Shown here: positions 1 through 9,323 of the stretch, in pieces
Numbering within the stretch: position 1 is the stretch's first letter
How the letters are laid out: each line of letters opens with the position of its first letter
DNA from: Ctena decussata
Taxonomy: Eukaryota > Mollusca > Bivalvia > Lucinida > Lucinidae
Direction: 5' to 3'
NCBI GenBank assembly: GCA_963989385.1
Contig: OZ022498.1
Coordinates: 3,789,501-3,853,500, forward strand
DNA: 64,000 nt
Notes under the pieces: model-generated
Databases searched by the model: none
Told to the model about the DNA's origin: nothing
What the model saw: only the letters and a program-made list of their open reading frames with translations
Made by a program: the position numbers and the translations under genes

Positions 1-286
1 GAGCTATCAGCAGACAGCATAGCTCACCTGAAATTGGAGTGATAGAAAGAGATAACCAATACTCAAGTGATAAGGTCTAATTCAAATGGGTGAGAATAAG
101 CTAACCTTTGTATTCAGAAGACAAAAGGCAGCCAAGACTTGACAGCTGCAGTTTTTAAATCACCTGAAAATGTTTAGAAACTGTGCCACCATGATGGAGG
201 CTTTAGGGTGTTCGAAGACCTTAGAGGTTCTCCATCCAATTTGAAACAAGCTAAAAAAAAAACTAGAAATGTTTTTCAGAGAAGGC

Positions 287-643
287 CTAATTTTTGCCAA
301 ACTCATACAGGGATGTTTGTATCTGTACCTTAGATGAAAAGAGTAACATGCTCCAGGCACTGGTTTGCAAAAGCAAGCTAAGCCATGCCCTTCGCTTGGT
401 TAAAGACAGCACCATGTTCTTTTTGTGAGAAAAAAGGTGTAAAAAATACTGATGTGGGTAAAATAAAAGGATATTAAGATCAAGTAAACAAGGATCTGAT
501 AGTTCAGCTATAAAATAATAAAAAAAATAACCTGTTTGAGTTAGTTTGTAAAAAAAATAAATTAGCTTCCACAAGGTGAAAAAAAAGAAATTGTTTCCAG
601 AGGCCAGTGAAATAAAATGTTGTGTCTCCATCAAGAATACCAG

Positions 644-685
<42 letters not shown>

Positions 686-706
686 TAGAATATCAAATGG
701 TCGGTC
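287..706 (-). mobile_element. Partial TIR element (same family as 17204-18425)
   Basis: Read on the minus strand from 706, the sequence starts with the terminal motif AGGGACCGACCATTTGATAT and follows the element at 17204 closely for about 420 bases, then loses similarity near 286. A 42-base C run (644-685) sits where the full copy has a run of about ten G. A minus-strand frame (287-634) shares a roughly 45-residue segment with a frame in the other copy. It resembles no protein I recognise and may only reflect DNA similarity. The distal end is missing. Confidence 0.75.
644..685. repeat. Poly-C tract (42 bases)
   Basis: An uninterrupted C run directly inside the terminal repeat of the 287-706 element. 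On the plus strand it produces a meaningless polyproline frame. Length is likely to be unstable and may be an assembly estimate. Confidence 0.95.
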
Positions 707-707
707 C

Positions 708-1400
708 CTAAGGCCTCCAGTAACCTTGAAAATGAGGTCAAGGTCACCAAAATCTAATCAGCTCTTAAGCTAGTCCTAATGATGTATCCATGCCAGTTTA
801 GTGAGATTACATCAATTGGTTAATGAGAAATTGAGGGTACCAGAAATTGTCTTCTAAGTCTTCCAGTGACCTTGAAAAAGAGGTCAAGGTCACCAAACTT
901 TAATCAGCTCTTAGACTTATCCCAGTGATGTATCCATGCAAGTTTGGTGAAATTCCATCCATTGGTTCAGGAGATATCATGGGTACAAGAAATTGTCATC
1001 TAAGTCCTCCAGTGACCTTGAAAATAAGGTCAAGGTCACCAAAATCTAATCAGCTCTTAAACTTGTGCCAATGATGTATCCATGCAAGTTTAGTGAGATT
1101 ACATCATTTGGTTAATGAGAAATTGAGGGTACCAGAAATTGTCTTCTAAGTCTTCCAGTGACCTTGAAAATGAAGTCAAGGTCACCAAACTTTAATCAGC
1201 TCTTAGACTTATCCCAGTGATGTATCCATGCAAGTTTGGTGAAATTCCATCCATTGATTCAGGAGATATCATGGGTACAAGAAATTGTCATCTAAGTCCT
1301 CCAGTGACCTTGAAAATGAGGTCAAGGTCACCAAAATCTAATCAGCTCTTACACTCAGTGATGTATCCATGCAAGTTTGGTCAAATTCCATCTATTGATT
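708..1400 (+). repeat. 146-bp tandem repeat, core of F1 copy A
   Basis: The phrase CTAAG(T/G)C(C/T)TCCAGT recurs at about 708, 854, 1000, 1146 and 1292, a spacing of 146. Alternate units are more alike than neighbours. Units 1 and 3 share GAGATTACATCA and TTAATGAGAAATTGAGGG. Units 2 and 4 share GAAATTCCATCC and AGGAGATATCATGGG. The real repeat is therefore a 292-bp dimer. Each unit carries TGACCTTGA and TCAAGGTCA as an everted pair about 8 bases apart. Confidence 0.9.
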
Positions 1401-1520
1401 CATGAGAAATTGAATTCTTGAAAAAACTTTAACGTAAATGTGGACGCTGACGCCGATGCCAACACCAACGCCCGGGGTAGTGCAATAGCTCTTCTTGGAC
1501 TTCGCCCAGGCGAGCTTAAA

Positions 1521-1989
1521 AAACAGAGCAAAATCAAGAACTTAACACAAAAATTTAATGCAACAGTACAAATTTCTAAGTCTGTGACCTTGTCCTTAGG
1601 CCAGCAGCAGCATCCAGGTGATGCAAACTGATCAGTATCCATCCTGTAGTAACACTAAGCACATATGAACCAGTTCCAGTCAATACATTCAGGAAAACAG
1701 AGCAAAACTTAACGCAAAAACTTTAATGTAACTGTTGTACAAAAATCTAAGTCTGTGACCTTGACCTTAGGCCAGCAGCAGCATCCAGGAGATGCAAACT
1801 GATCAGTATCCATCCTATAGTAATACTAAGTACACATGAACAAGTTCCAGTAAGATTCTCAGGTAAACAGAGCAAAAGAACAAACTTAACGCAAAACTGT
1901 AATGCAAATGTTAACTAACAGACAGACGAATGGACGGAAAGGCGAAAACTATATACCCCTTGACATACGTTGTATGCCGGGGGTATAAT
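1521..1989 (-). mobile_element. Helitron-like element, family F7 (5' part)
   Basis: Read on the minus strand, a hairpin-forming 5' end (ATACCCCC...AAGGGGTA, about 1950-1989) is followed by a TCCGTCC/TCTGTCTG-type stretch (about 1915-1945) and then units of about 173 bp. The phrase GGCCAGCAGCAGCATCCAGG recurs at about 1599 and 1772. The units contain TGACCTTGACCT. No 3' stem-loop is seen. Similarity stops where F1 copy A ends. A second, shorter copy lies at 7285-7535. Confidence 0.55.
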
Positions 1990-2212
1990 GAGCTGTGTCA
2001 CAACAAAACCAACAAAGTGGCATGTGCACCCAGTGAAGACTTAGATCATCCTTGGCATCCGCCCAGTCTGATCAGAGTCTTCGCTATGCCCTGAAAGGAT
2101 AGCTTAGGATCTAAGCTAGCTCCATGTGGGCAGCAAAGACTGTGATCAGACTGTGCAGATGACCAGGCTGATGGGCATATGCCACTTTGTTGGTTTTGTC
2201 GTGTTGCAGCTC
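1990..2212. mobile_element. MITE, palindromic family P1
   Basis: Long imperfect terminal inverted repeats: GAGCTG(T/C)(G/A)(T/A)CAC at the left end, with AACAAAACCAACAAAGTGG a little inside it, mirrored at 2182-2212. Most of the 223 bases can fold into one hairpin, including a GATCAGACT/GATCAGAGT pair in the middle. A second copy with the same ends and length class is at 53340-53573. Non-coding. Two copies in one window indicate a dispersed family. Confidence 0.85.
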
Positions 2213-2355
2213 CAATATACAAAAATAAAAGCCAAGACTCTGCTGAGTCTGAGCAGATGTATAGACTGATTTGAGTATGTACATTATGCACATATCTTAA
2301 GGTCCCTTTTGGCATGTCAATCAGGGCTCTAGATCTCATTTTTCCATAAAAAATG

Positions 2356-2721
2356 CCATATTAATCCTAATAAATGCCCCTCTCATATAAATGCCCCCTG
2401 CCTCTTTTCCGAAAATTATGTAATAATAACTTGTATGCTTGTCTGTTGCTTCTCTGGATAAGGTAGCTCTTTGAACTGGGGTCTACTCTTAAAGGAATGG
2501 ATTTGCTCCTGAAGGAGCAAATTCTTTCCTTTAAGAGTTGACCCCTAAGTTGAGAAAGGAGGCAAATATAGTAGAGTTGCTTCCTCTGAAAGTATACCCA
2601 TTTTCGCCTTAATACATTAGAGGTATTTCTGCAGTGCCTGATTACGACACTTTAGTCTCTAAATAACAATCCCCTTTCGTAAAATGCAACGCCCCCGGGG
2701 CGTTTTCTAGGATTAATATGG
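2356..2721. mobile_element. MITE-like element with 14-bp inverted ends
   Basis: CCATATTAATCCTA at 2356-2369 is exactly mirrored at 2708-2721, and AATGCCCC/GGGGCGTT-type sequence just inside also pairs loosely. A central palindrome (2478-2545, GGGGTCTACTCTTAAAGGAA mirrored) folds into a stem of about 30 bp. No target duplication can be fixed. Fragments resembling the central hairpin occur near 4510-4590 and 53205-53270. Confidence 0.65.
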
Positions 2722-2899
2722 TATATTGAGACCTCCTCAAAAGTCAGAACTGCTTCAGCTAGGCAGTTCTAATGAGGTGTCCCATGTTTTAACATGAAAG
2801 GCGGATACATTTCATGGGCTGTTTTGGAAGGAACACCACCCCCTCCCCATGCACACCCACTCCACACTGTTTGTTCTGACCTATCTGTTCCAAAATTTA

Positions 2900-3065
2900 G
2901 AGGAGCGGCGGGAGTGTAGTGGATAACAGGCTGGACTACCAATCCAGGAATCGCAAGATCGATCCCCCACTTCTGCGGTCTTTTGGATGAGACTTCAAAC
3001 CAAGGTCACATCTCCGTATGACTTACTTGTTGGTGGGACGTTAAACCCGATTTCACTCACTCACT
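2900..3065 (+). mobile_element. tRNA-derived SINE
   Basis: A head of tRNA character contains an A-box-like AGTGTAGTGGATAACAGG and a B-box-like GATCGATCCC. It is followed by a body with TTTTGGATGAGAC and GTGGGACGTTAAACCC, a motif common in mollusc SINEs, and ends in (CACT)n. A CAAAATTTAGA before the head and CAAAGTCTAGA after the tail could be a target duplication with two mismatches. The family name was not established. Confidence 0.7.
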
Positions 3066-4050
3066 TCAAAGTCTAGAATTTTTATGGCAATTATGAAAAT
3101 CCACTCATGTATAATCCCCTATGAAATAATATTAAATTGGAAACCTCAGTGTATAACAAATATGAAAGACTAAAAATCTTCGTAACCATGGCAACAAGAG
3201 AACAGCAATCAAGATTTCTTCAACATTTTTTAATATGACGAAAGCTTATTATTTCGATATCAATCAAATGTCATAAACTAATTATGATTACGACATTTTT
3301 TTCATCATTATACAAAGATTTCAAATCATCAACTCGGAAGTAGAGTGAAAAATTATCGGAATTGACATGGCAGTGGCTTATACACTGTTTATGAACTTCC
3401 CTACTCAATATTATATGTAGTGGAAACTTAATTCTAGTGCTATTGGGAGCAAAGATGAACATCACCAAAACAAAAGTCTGCCAATATTCATTTTTCAATA
3501 TGTTTACATAGCTAGAAATATACTGCAGTAGATAAGAGAAAACAACAAAATTAAACTGCAGGAATGTGCCATTGAATTCTGACAAAAACATCAAAATTTG
3601 TTACAGCTGACAGGTACATGAAGGAAGGACTTGTGTATATGTTACTACCAAGTGTTTACAGCATGCAAGAACAATTATGATAAAAGCTCTTTATTCATAA
3701 GAGCACATATATGCAGAGTGGGGTGCAAAGCATGCAACCCATACCCTAATTGGGCAAATTATTTCATAATCATGCAGTTTTCTGCCAGAAACTGAGTTAA
3801 CGCCATAGAGTTGGTCTCAAAATGTGGATTTCTTAGCTTTGCACCCCGTTTGAATATTTCTTGAAATTAGAACCCCCTCCCCACCTCTGCCTTCAAACAC
3901 ACACACTTTTCAAAGTCTGCATACTGGCCTGCAAAGGCACAGAATGGAAAATCTCTGTATAGGTCACTGCTGTAACACAGGATCTGCTATACAACTTAAA
4001 ATAGCACTGCTAGCCCTAAATGTCCTGTCTCTGTTCAACCTCATTAAATC
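3066..4050. other. Unassigned sequence
   Basis: AT-rich sequence with no open frame of coding character, no clear repeat and no recognisable motif. Short frames at 3271-3594 (minus) and 3944-4357 (plus) have no recognisable domain. The latter runs into a MITE. Confidence 0.6.
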
Positions 4051-4052
4051 TA

Positions 4053-4397
4053 CCGTAATCGACCCATATACCACACATGACCCTATACCCGCACACCATG
4101 GCCATTTCCGGAAAAAAACAGCACAAGCACGCACTGCTTTTCCTTTTGAAACTCTCACAAAAGCAAACAACCTATCATTACTGTTTCAACAGCGAACTCA
4201 AGGCTTGAGTATCATTTTCTGCCCCATAGAAAATACAAAATCACAGTATTTCCAGTCCTACTCCATGTTGTCTCTTTCCAGTCACCCTGCATTTTATTGT
4301 TCAGAGTGTGCGGTTATCAGATACATTTTTCACCACACCATTTTGTTGCAATTTTGAAAATGTTAAGTGCACGGTGCGGTAAATGGGTTGATTACGG
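4053..4397. mobile_element. TA-flanked MITE, CCGTAATC family
   Basis: Ends CCGTAATCGACCCATATACC and the mirrored GGTAAATGGGTTGATTACGG are each bordered by TA (4051-4052, 4398-4399), as expected for a Tc1/mariner-like target. The length is 345 bp and there is no transposase. A homologous pair of ends, about 2.67 kb apart, is found at 44878-47547 in the opposite sense. Related CCGTAA-ended elements occur at 7842-8055. Confidence 0.8.
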
Positions 4398-4596
4398 TAA
4401 GTTCACTAACTCCCTCCACATAAACGTTTACACAAAATAGTTTTTAGGATGTCAATTCTTTAACGTGTTTAAGAGTAATGTGTACATTTTCAGGAGAAGC
4501 ATTACTCTGCCATTTTTACTGTTGCGGGTCAACTCTTAGAAGAAAGAAATAGCTCACCTAGGAGCAAATGCTTTCCTGCAAGAGTCAGCCTCATTT

Positions 4597-4616
4597 GGGG
4601 GGGGGGGGGGGGGGGG
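4597..4616. repeat. Poly-G tract (20 bases)
   Basis: Pure G run next to a sequence resembling half of the 2478-2545 palindrome. Capable of G-quadruplex formation on the plus strand. Confidence 0.9.
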
Positions 4617-4755
4617 CAACCAAGGATGCAGTCACAAAAGTTGCTTCCCTTCACGGTAATGCAAGCAACACATACCCTGGCCAAAATGTCCAAAAGCCAT
4701 CAAACAGATCCTGTAAAGATGGTGATCGTTCGTTTTTCTTTTCATACTATTAGCT

Positions 4756-4936
4756 GGTATAAGACTGAAAATATCCCTTCCAAAATAAAACAAAATGCAT
4801 AAATTGGTCTTGTATAATTCAGCCATAAGATGGATTTTCCCCTTCCAAAAAAAAATCCTAAATATCTAGATCCATCTTTTAAGATGGATCTAGATTTTTG
4901 GGATTGTTTTGGAAGGAAAAAATCCTGTCTTATTAC
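4756..4936. mobile_element. MITE, palindromic family P2
   Basis: Outer ends GGTATAAGAC and GTCTTATTAC are mirrored. CTTCCAAAA/TTTTGGAAG lies inside them, and a near-perfect 32-base palindrome (4864-4895, centred on CTTTTAAGA) forms the middle. The second copy at 6984-7173 shares all three layers. Non-coding. Confidence 0.75.
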
Positions 4937-5214
4937 TGAACAAATATGGTGTTCATTAGAAGTTGATCCATGACAAGTCATTTTTCAGACTAAATAACCT
5001 CAATCAAATTGTCAATTATATCAAACAAAAGCAGTGGGAAGCAGCCAATTAATTCAAAGGATATTTTTTCTGCTGAACTAATTTTTTTTTAAATATTAAA
5101 CAACTTATAAACTGTACTCATTAAGTTATGAAGCAAAATAAAAATAGAATTCTAATCCACTTACAAATATAACGTGATGTCTGATTGGACAATGTCAACA
5201 GAAGGACCATGAGG
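4937..5214. other. Unassigned AT-rich spacer
   Basis: No gene, repeat or inverted structure is seen between the P2 MITE and the degenerate array that follows. Confidence 0.5.
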
Positions 5215-5690
5215 CCCTGAATCTCTCACCTGAGTAAAATGTCAAAGGCAAAATGAGGGTCACCATTTGAACAAACCTGATAAGTTGAAACTGTCAAAAT
5301 GTGAGAGACATTAGTTAAAGGTCAAGAAAGACCTGAAAGTAAATTTGATGTTGCCGTAAAAGATTGAAGCACCAGGACAAATATTAGTTCTCCCAGCCCC
5401 TGGAGCTTCTGCATGAAATTTGTTTACAATTGGCCCACTGGGTTTTGAGATGTTCATCATCTTTGACAGTGTCAAAATATGAGAGACCTTAATCAAAGGT
5501 CAAAGAATGACCTTGACCTCTTGTATTCACTTCATATACTCATTAAGGTGACTGTATATACCAATTTTTAGGCCAACATCTTCTATAATATCCAAGAACA
5601 CTTATATTCTAGCATATAAAAGCACCAGAAAGCAAATCTGACCTTGACGTATATAAGGTCAAGGTCAACTTCATTATCACCCAGCAATCA
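5215..5690 (+). repeat. Degenerate tandem array with TGACCTTGACCT motifs
   Basis: GTCAAAATGTGAGAGACATT (about 5293) and GTCAAAATATGAGAGACCTT (about 5471) mark two diverged units roughly 178 bp apart. TGACCTTGACCT (about 5511) and AGGTCAAGGTCA (about 5656) are embedded. It resembles the core of the Helitron-like elements elsewhere in the window, but neither end was found. Confidence 0.5.
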
Positions 5691-5734
5691 TCCTGATATG
5701 ACTGAAATACTGTTAAAAAGGGTGTAAAATCGCA

Positions 5735-5960
5735 AGTTGCCCATCCATCCATCCAATCAATGACCACCGCCCTGGCCTGGTATTACCTTTTCCAGTTCAG
5801 GGCACACTAGGTGCAGATTTTCTGGTCTACTGGACTGGAGAAATTTATTGTACATATGTCATCCATGGGGAGTCAAACCCCGGACCCCCTTGCATTTAAT
5901 GGGAACACTCAATCAACTTGGCCAGGTTCTCTACCATCCAACATGCTGCCTGTCCTGTCA
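5735..5960 (-). mobile_element. SINE-like sequence, minus strand
   Basis: On the minus strand a B-box-like GGGTTTGACTCCCC (about 5865-5885) follows a possible A box near TGGTAGAGAACCTGG. The sequence ends in a GGAT/GGATGG simple tail (5740-5757 on the plus strand, CCATCCATCCATCC). This order (promoter boxes, body, simple tail) fits a tRNA-derived SINE. No target duplication was identified. Confidence 0.45.
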
Positions 5961-5991
5961 GTTCTTTTATAAAAGGCTCTATAACAGCTCC

Positions 5992-6285
5992 CCAGCAGGC
6001 ACAATACCTCGGAATGACCTCGTTTCAAAGTCGGTGCAACGTCATGATGTTGACATGACGTCAAACCACAGTCATTTGACGTTTTTGGGGTCTCAGGAAT
6101 ACACAGTAACCTCCAATATGGCCAGAAATCGCATCTTCTATAATGAGATACAAATGGCCAGAAATAGCATCTTCTATGATCAGATACGAATATTCATATC
6201 TCATTATAGGAGATGCGATTTCTGGCCATATTCGAGGTCACTGTGTATTCCTGAGACCCCAAAAACTTCAAATGCCTGTGGTCAA
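5992..6285. repeat. Long inverted repeat with MITE-like left flank
   Basis: Two arms of about 78 bases (6073-6150 and 6197-6274) are nearly complementary, sharing GGGGTCTCAGGAATACACAG and GGCCAGAAATCGCATCT. The loop of 46 bases holds a third partial copy of the GGCCAGAAAT segment in direct orientation. The left flank begins CCAGCAGGCAC and contains ACGTCA/TGACGTCA motifs, like the small MITE at 50347-50451. Probably a foldback element. Confidence 0.75.
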
Positions 6286-6289
6286 ACTG

Positions 6290-6983
6290 ACCGTGTGTGC
6301 GTGGTAGGTCAGTCTAGTACTATGTTAGTCTTGTAACCTAACTAATATTCCATCTAACTGCCATCCTTACCAACATCCTTTTGCTCTTAAAAAAGAAATA
6401 TTGAAGCTCATATTCCTTGGTTCTTAATTCTTTGAGAGCAGACATCAAATGCTTTAGGAAGCAGGCATCACTTTTCAGCTAATGTCTATTTCAAACAGAA
6501 AACAACACATCTCGATTACAGTTATGGAGCTTGGTTAGAGCAGCAGGTTAGGGGCTTGGCTATCTAGCTTATTCTTCTATGTAAAGACCAGTATCAGTAT
6601 AGAAACTGTAGATTTCTCTTTAAAGCAAAATCAGGCATAAAAACCTTTGTTTTCTGTCTTGATGGTTAAATCTGATGTCTTAGAATAAGACATGAATTGG
6701 ATGGTGAATTTGATGATCTGTCTGCTTTAAGATTAGATAATACCATGTCTGTGTGACTGTGAATAAGAAATAAGCTTGTATTCTCGTTGGAAATGTAATT
6801 TACAGCTTGGCTATCTTTAAATGCCTGGTTTCTCATGGGAAAAGAACTGGACTGCATTTATGACCATGAATGGCCTTTAGATCATCTACAAATCTGGACA
6901 GTAAATTTAGTATTTTTTTTTATTTCTTCTCAACAAAATTTTAAAGCTTAATTTGTTGGATCTCATAAGAATTACCATATTTC
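6290..6983. other. Unassigned sequence
   Basis: No coding frame of interest and no repeat recognised. The 63-codon minus frame at 6666-6857 has no recognisable domain. Confidence 0.5.
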
Positions 6984-7173
6984 TTTGGTTATAAGACAGG
7001 TTATTTTCCTCTTCCAAAACAACCCTAAAAATCAAGATCCATCTTTTAAGATGGATCTAGATTTCTTGGATTGTTTTGGAAGGGAAAAAAACCCATATTA
7101 TAACAGAATTCTGTAAGACTGATTCAAACATTTGGGTCATTCTACAGAGGAGAAACCTTGTCTTATAACCAAA
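6984..7173. mobile_element. MITE, palindromic family P2 (second copy)
   Basis: TTTGGTTATAAGACAGG at the left end is mirrored at the right (CTTGTCTTATAACCAAA). A central near-palindrome (7034-7072) centred on CTTTTAAGA and flanking CTTCCAAAAC/TTTTGGAAG match the copy at 4756-4936. 190 bp, non-coding. Confidence 0.8.
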
Positions 7174-7284
7174 TTACAGATCTTCATTGAGATGATTCTC
7201 ATTTTATGCAGAACTGGTTGAAGGACAAAGGCATATTACAGCTAAAGCAAAGGAATGCAGCTAATGTCTTCTAAAGGAGAATAA

Positions 7285-7535
7285 TGGAGGGGCATACAAA
7301 CTGATCAGTATCCATCCTGTAGTAACACTAGGCACATATAAACAGGTTCCAGTAAAGACTTTCACGAAAACAGAGCAAAAGAGCAAACTTAACGCAAAAC
7401 TTTAACGCAACTGTTAACTAAGGGACAGAAGGACAAACGAATGGATGAATGGAAGGACAGACAGATGGATAAACAGATGGAAAGGCGAAAACTATATACG
7501 GCTCGACATACTTCATATGGCAGGGGTATAATTAT
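7285..7535 (-). mobile_element. Helitron-like element F7, truncated copy
   Basis: It shares ACTGATCAGTATCCATCCTG, GAGCAAACTTAACGCAAAAC and GGCGAAAACTATATAC with the F7 copy at 1521-1989. It has the same order of core unit, TCCGTCC-like microsatellite (here degenerate GGACAGACAGATGGAT) and ATACCCC-type end. Only one core unit is present. Confidence 0.6.
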
Positions 7536-7812
7536 CCTAAAATCATCTCTGATACCCCTTCTTTAACTATGTGGAGCACTGCAGTAAGCGGGACACATTT
7601 TGCAGCTCTTTATCTGAGTTCCAGAGAAGGTAGGTTTCTGGCAATAAATCTGGGATAATGTTTTTATTTCTTGACGAAAACATATTATGACTAAATAAGA
7701 AGTTGAGAACAAGGTATCAGATATGAACACTTTCCAAAAAGTGTTGCTGCCATACAAGCATCTTAATATGATATAAGCCAGTATAGAGTAAAATTATAGT
7801 TCTTTTACTTAA
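7536..7812. other. Unassigned sequence with left TTAA site
   Basis: No repeat or gene recognised. The last four bases (7809-7812, TTAA) are the left target copy of the element that follows. Confidence 0.5.
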
Positions 7813-7841
7813 CCCTTCTCATGCTATGGAATAGTTACATA

Positions 7842-8055
7842 CCGTAAGAACTCTATATATTGGGACAGCTATGTCTGAGCAAATAGTGCAAACCCAGATC
7901 AGACTGCTCCTCAAGGAGCAGTCTGATCAGGGTTTACACTATTTCCCATCCCATTTGAAGTTTTGGACACATTACTGCACAGTAAAACGAAACTGTTCCA
8001 ATTTTAGGACAATTATGGTAATTTTTTAGTGTCCCAATATTTAGAATTTTTACGG
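7842..8055. mobile_element. TA-flanked MITE, CCGTAAGAAC family, nested
   Basis: Ends CCGTAAGAACTCTATATATT and the mirrored AATATTTAGAATTTTTACGG, bordered by TA on both sides. In the centre (about 7879-7945) is a hairpin in which CCCAGATCAGACTGCTCC pairs with GGAGCAGTCTGATCAGGG. The same hairpin core occurs at four other places in the window. A decayed relative of the ends (TAAATATTGGGAC...GTCCCAATTCTTA) is at 49746-49827. Confidence 0.85.
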
Positions 8056-8505
8056 TAATACTGACTGCCAGTGCTGAATTTTTCACTGAAAAACATAATA
8101 TACAGCAGAACTTCATTGGCTCGAACCCTGATGCCTTGTTAACCCTGCCTGACTAGAACTCGTTCCTGGGTCCCTTAAAGTCACTTTATATAGAAGAAAC
8201 TAACCCTGGAACTAATCTTTATGGTCCCAAGCCTGTTTCAGCCATTGAAGTTCTACTGTACCTATGTTATTCAGATTACCATAGAACTGTTATTTTTCAA
8301 GGTAAAGGCATAAAACCTATATCAAATTGCATCTGTACAAAATGAATATGAAAGCAACTTTTCTAATCAATTACTGCATTTAGAAGTCAGATAATTACAG
8401 GAGTTAATTAAAATTACTTGTGAAAAGGGCTAATTTGGTGGGGGCGAATCCATTTGAATGTCCATTTCAAATACATTATTGGTTTGCATCTAAATGATGT
8501 TCATA

Positions 8506-8926
8506 CTGTAAAACACTTATTTTTGGCGGTTACTGAATTTTGGCGATATTGGCGGTCAAGGCAAAGAACGCTAAAATATAAGTCCGCCAATATTACATAG
8601 ATTTGATACATATACATATGCACAGCATAACAGAGGTCTACATAAAAAAGGAGTATTTGGGGAGTATTTTAGATTTTTTATACCTTTCCATCAAGTTTAA
8701 CTATACATTGTGGCATCCCATTAGAATCGCCTCGATGAGGCGATTCTAATAGATGTCATAATGTATAGTTAAAATAAATAGTAAGAAAATTTTCAAAAAC
8801 TTGCATCAGCTTTTCGTTATTATTTTTAGACATGGTACGTCAAGGCCGCCAAAATTAAAATACGCCAACAAGTCATTTTCTTTTAACCGCGAAATTTTGA
8901 TACCGCAGATATTAAGTGTTTTACAG
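8506..8926. mobile_element. TA-flanked MITE, CTGTAAAACACTTA family, nested
   Basis: CTGTAAAACACTTA at the left is mirrored by TAAGTGTTTTACAG at the right, with TA on each side. Subterminal TTTGGCG/CGCCAAA motifs also mirror each other. Length 421 bp, non-coding, located inside the TTAA-flanked element. Confidence 0.85.
8697..8774. mobile_element. Perfect-stem foldback nested in the 8506-8926 MITE
   Basis: A palindrome of 78 bases centred on GCCTCGATGAGGC. Arms start TTTAACTATACATT and end AATGTATAGTTAAA. It is the third nesting level at this site. Confidence 0.85.
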
Positions 8927-9323
8927 TAGTAGTTTGAGCATTATTTAAATCATCCATTTCAAAGATTTAAAACTCCTCAGCAGCACAGAATCAACAAAAA
9001 TATTCAATATTTCTGAGTTTTTGTCGCCCATATCGGGCGCCACCATCTTGAGAAATTTCTGAAGGAATAATGGTTTTACGTCATCACTCTACATTAAGAA
9101 TATCTATTTTTTATTTCGGGAATTTCAAGACAAAATTGCTATATTCAGATCAAAAAATGTATCTCATATCCAATGAAACGTTGAACAGGGATCATATAAC
9201 ATCAGGCTGTGGCCAAATGATCATTCTTTTGAACTAGGTCAAAAAGGTAAATATACACGATTAGCATTACAGGGACATACTGGCTATGGTACATATATAT
9301 GCAATTAGCATGAGAAGGGTTAA

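Larger units (their letters stand above)
1..1520 (+). mobile_element. Helitron-like element, family F1 copy A, interrupted
   Basis: The window opens with a hairpin (about 3-18) followed by AGCTCACCTGAA (21-32). A matching inverse complement, CCCAGGCGAGCT, lies at 1505-1516, just after a GACGCTGACGCC-type stretch (1444-1470). Between them is a ~146-bp tandem core. The intact relative at 23937-25057 has the same ends, the same GACGCT tract and a comparable core, so this is read as one element, split by the TIR element at 287-706. The stretch 33-286 is not assigned with certainty. The element is non-coding and non-autonomous. Its true left boundary may lie outside the window. Confidence 0.6.
7813..9319. 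mobile_element. TTAA-flanked, piggyBac-like non-autonomous element
   Basis: CCCTTCTCATGCTA (7813-7826) is perfectly mirrored at 9306-9319, and both ends are bordered by TTAA (7809-7812 and 9320-9323). TTAA targets and ends beginning CCC are hallmarks of piggyBac elements. The 1507-bp interior has no transposase frame and holds at least three nested palindromic elements (7842-8055, 8506-8926 and, inside the latter, 8697-8774). It is therefore a non-autonomous or decayed copy that has been a target for later insertions. Confidence 0.8.

Noticed and set aside
576..773. Proline-rich open frame
   Set aside because: The prolines are only the poly-C tract read in frame. There is no gene context.
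3944..4357. 137-codon plus-strand frame
   Set aside because: Most of it reads through the TA-flanked MITE at 4053-4397. No domain is visible and the copy at 47390-47547 does not keep the frame.
5848..6336. 162-codon plus-strand frame
   Set aside because: It runs across a SINE-like sequence and both arms of the long inverted repeat, so the translation is a patchwork of repeats.
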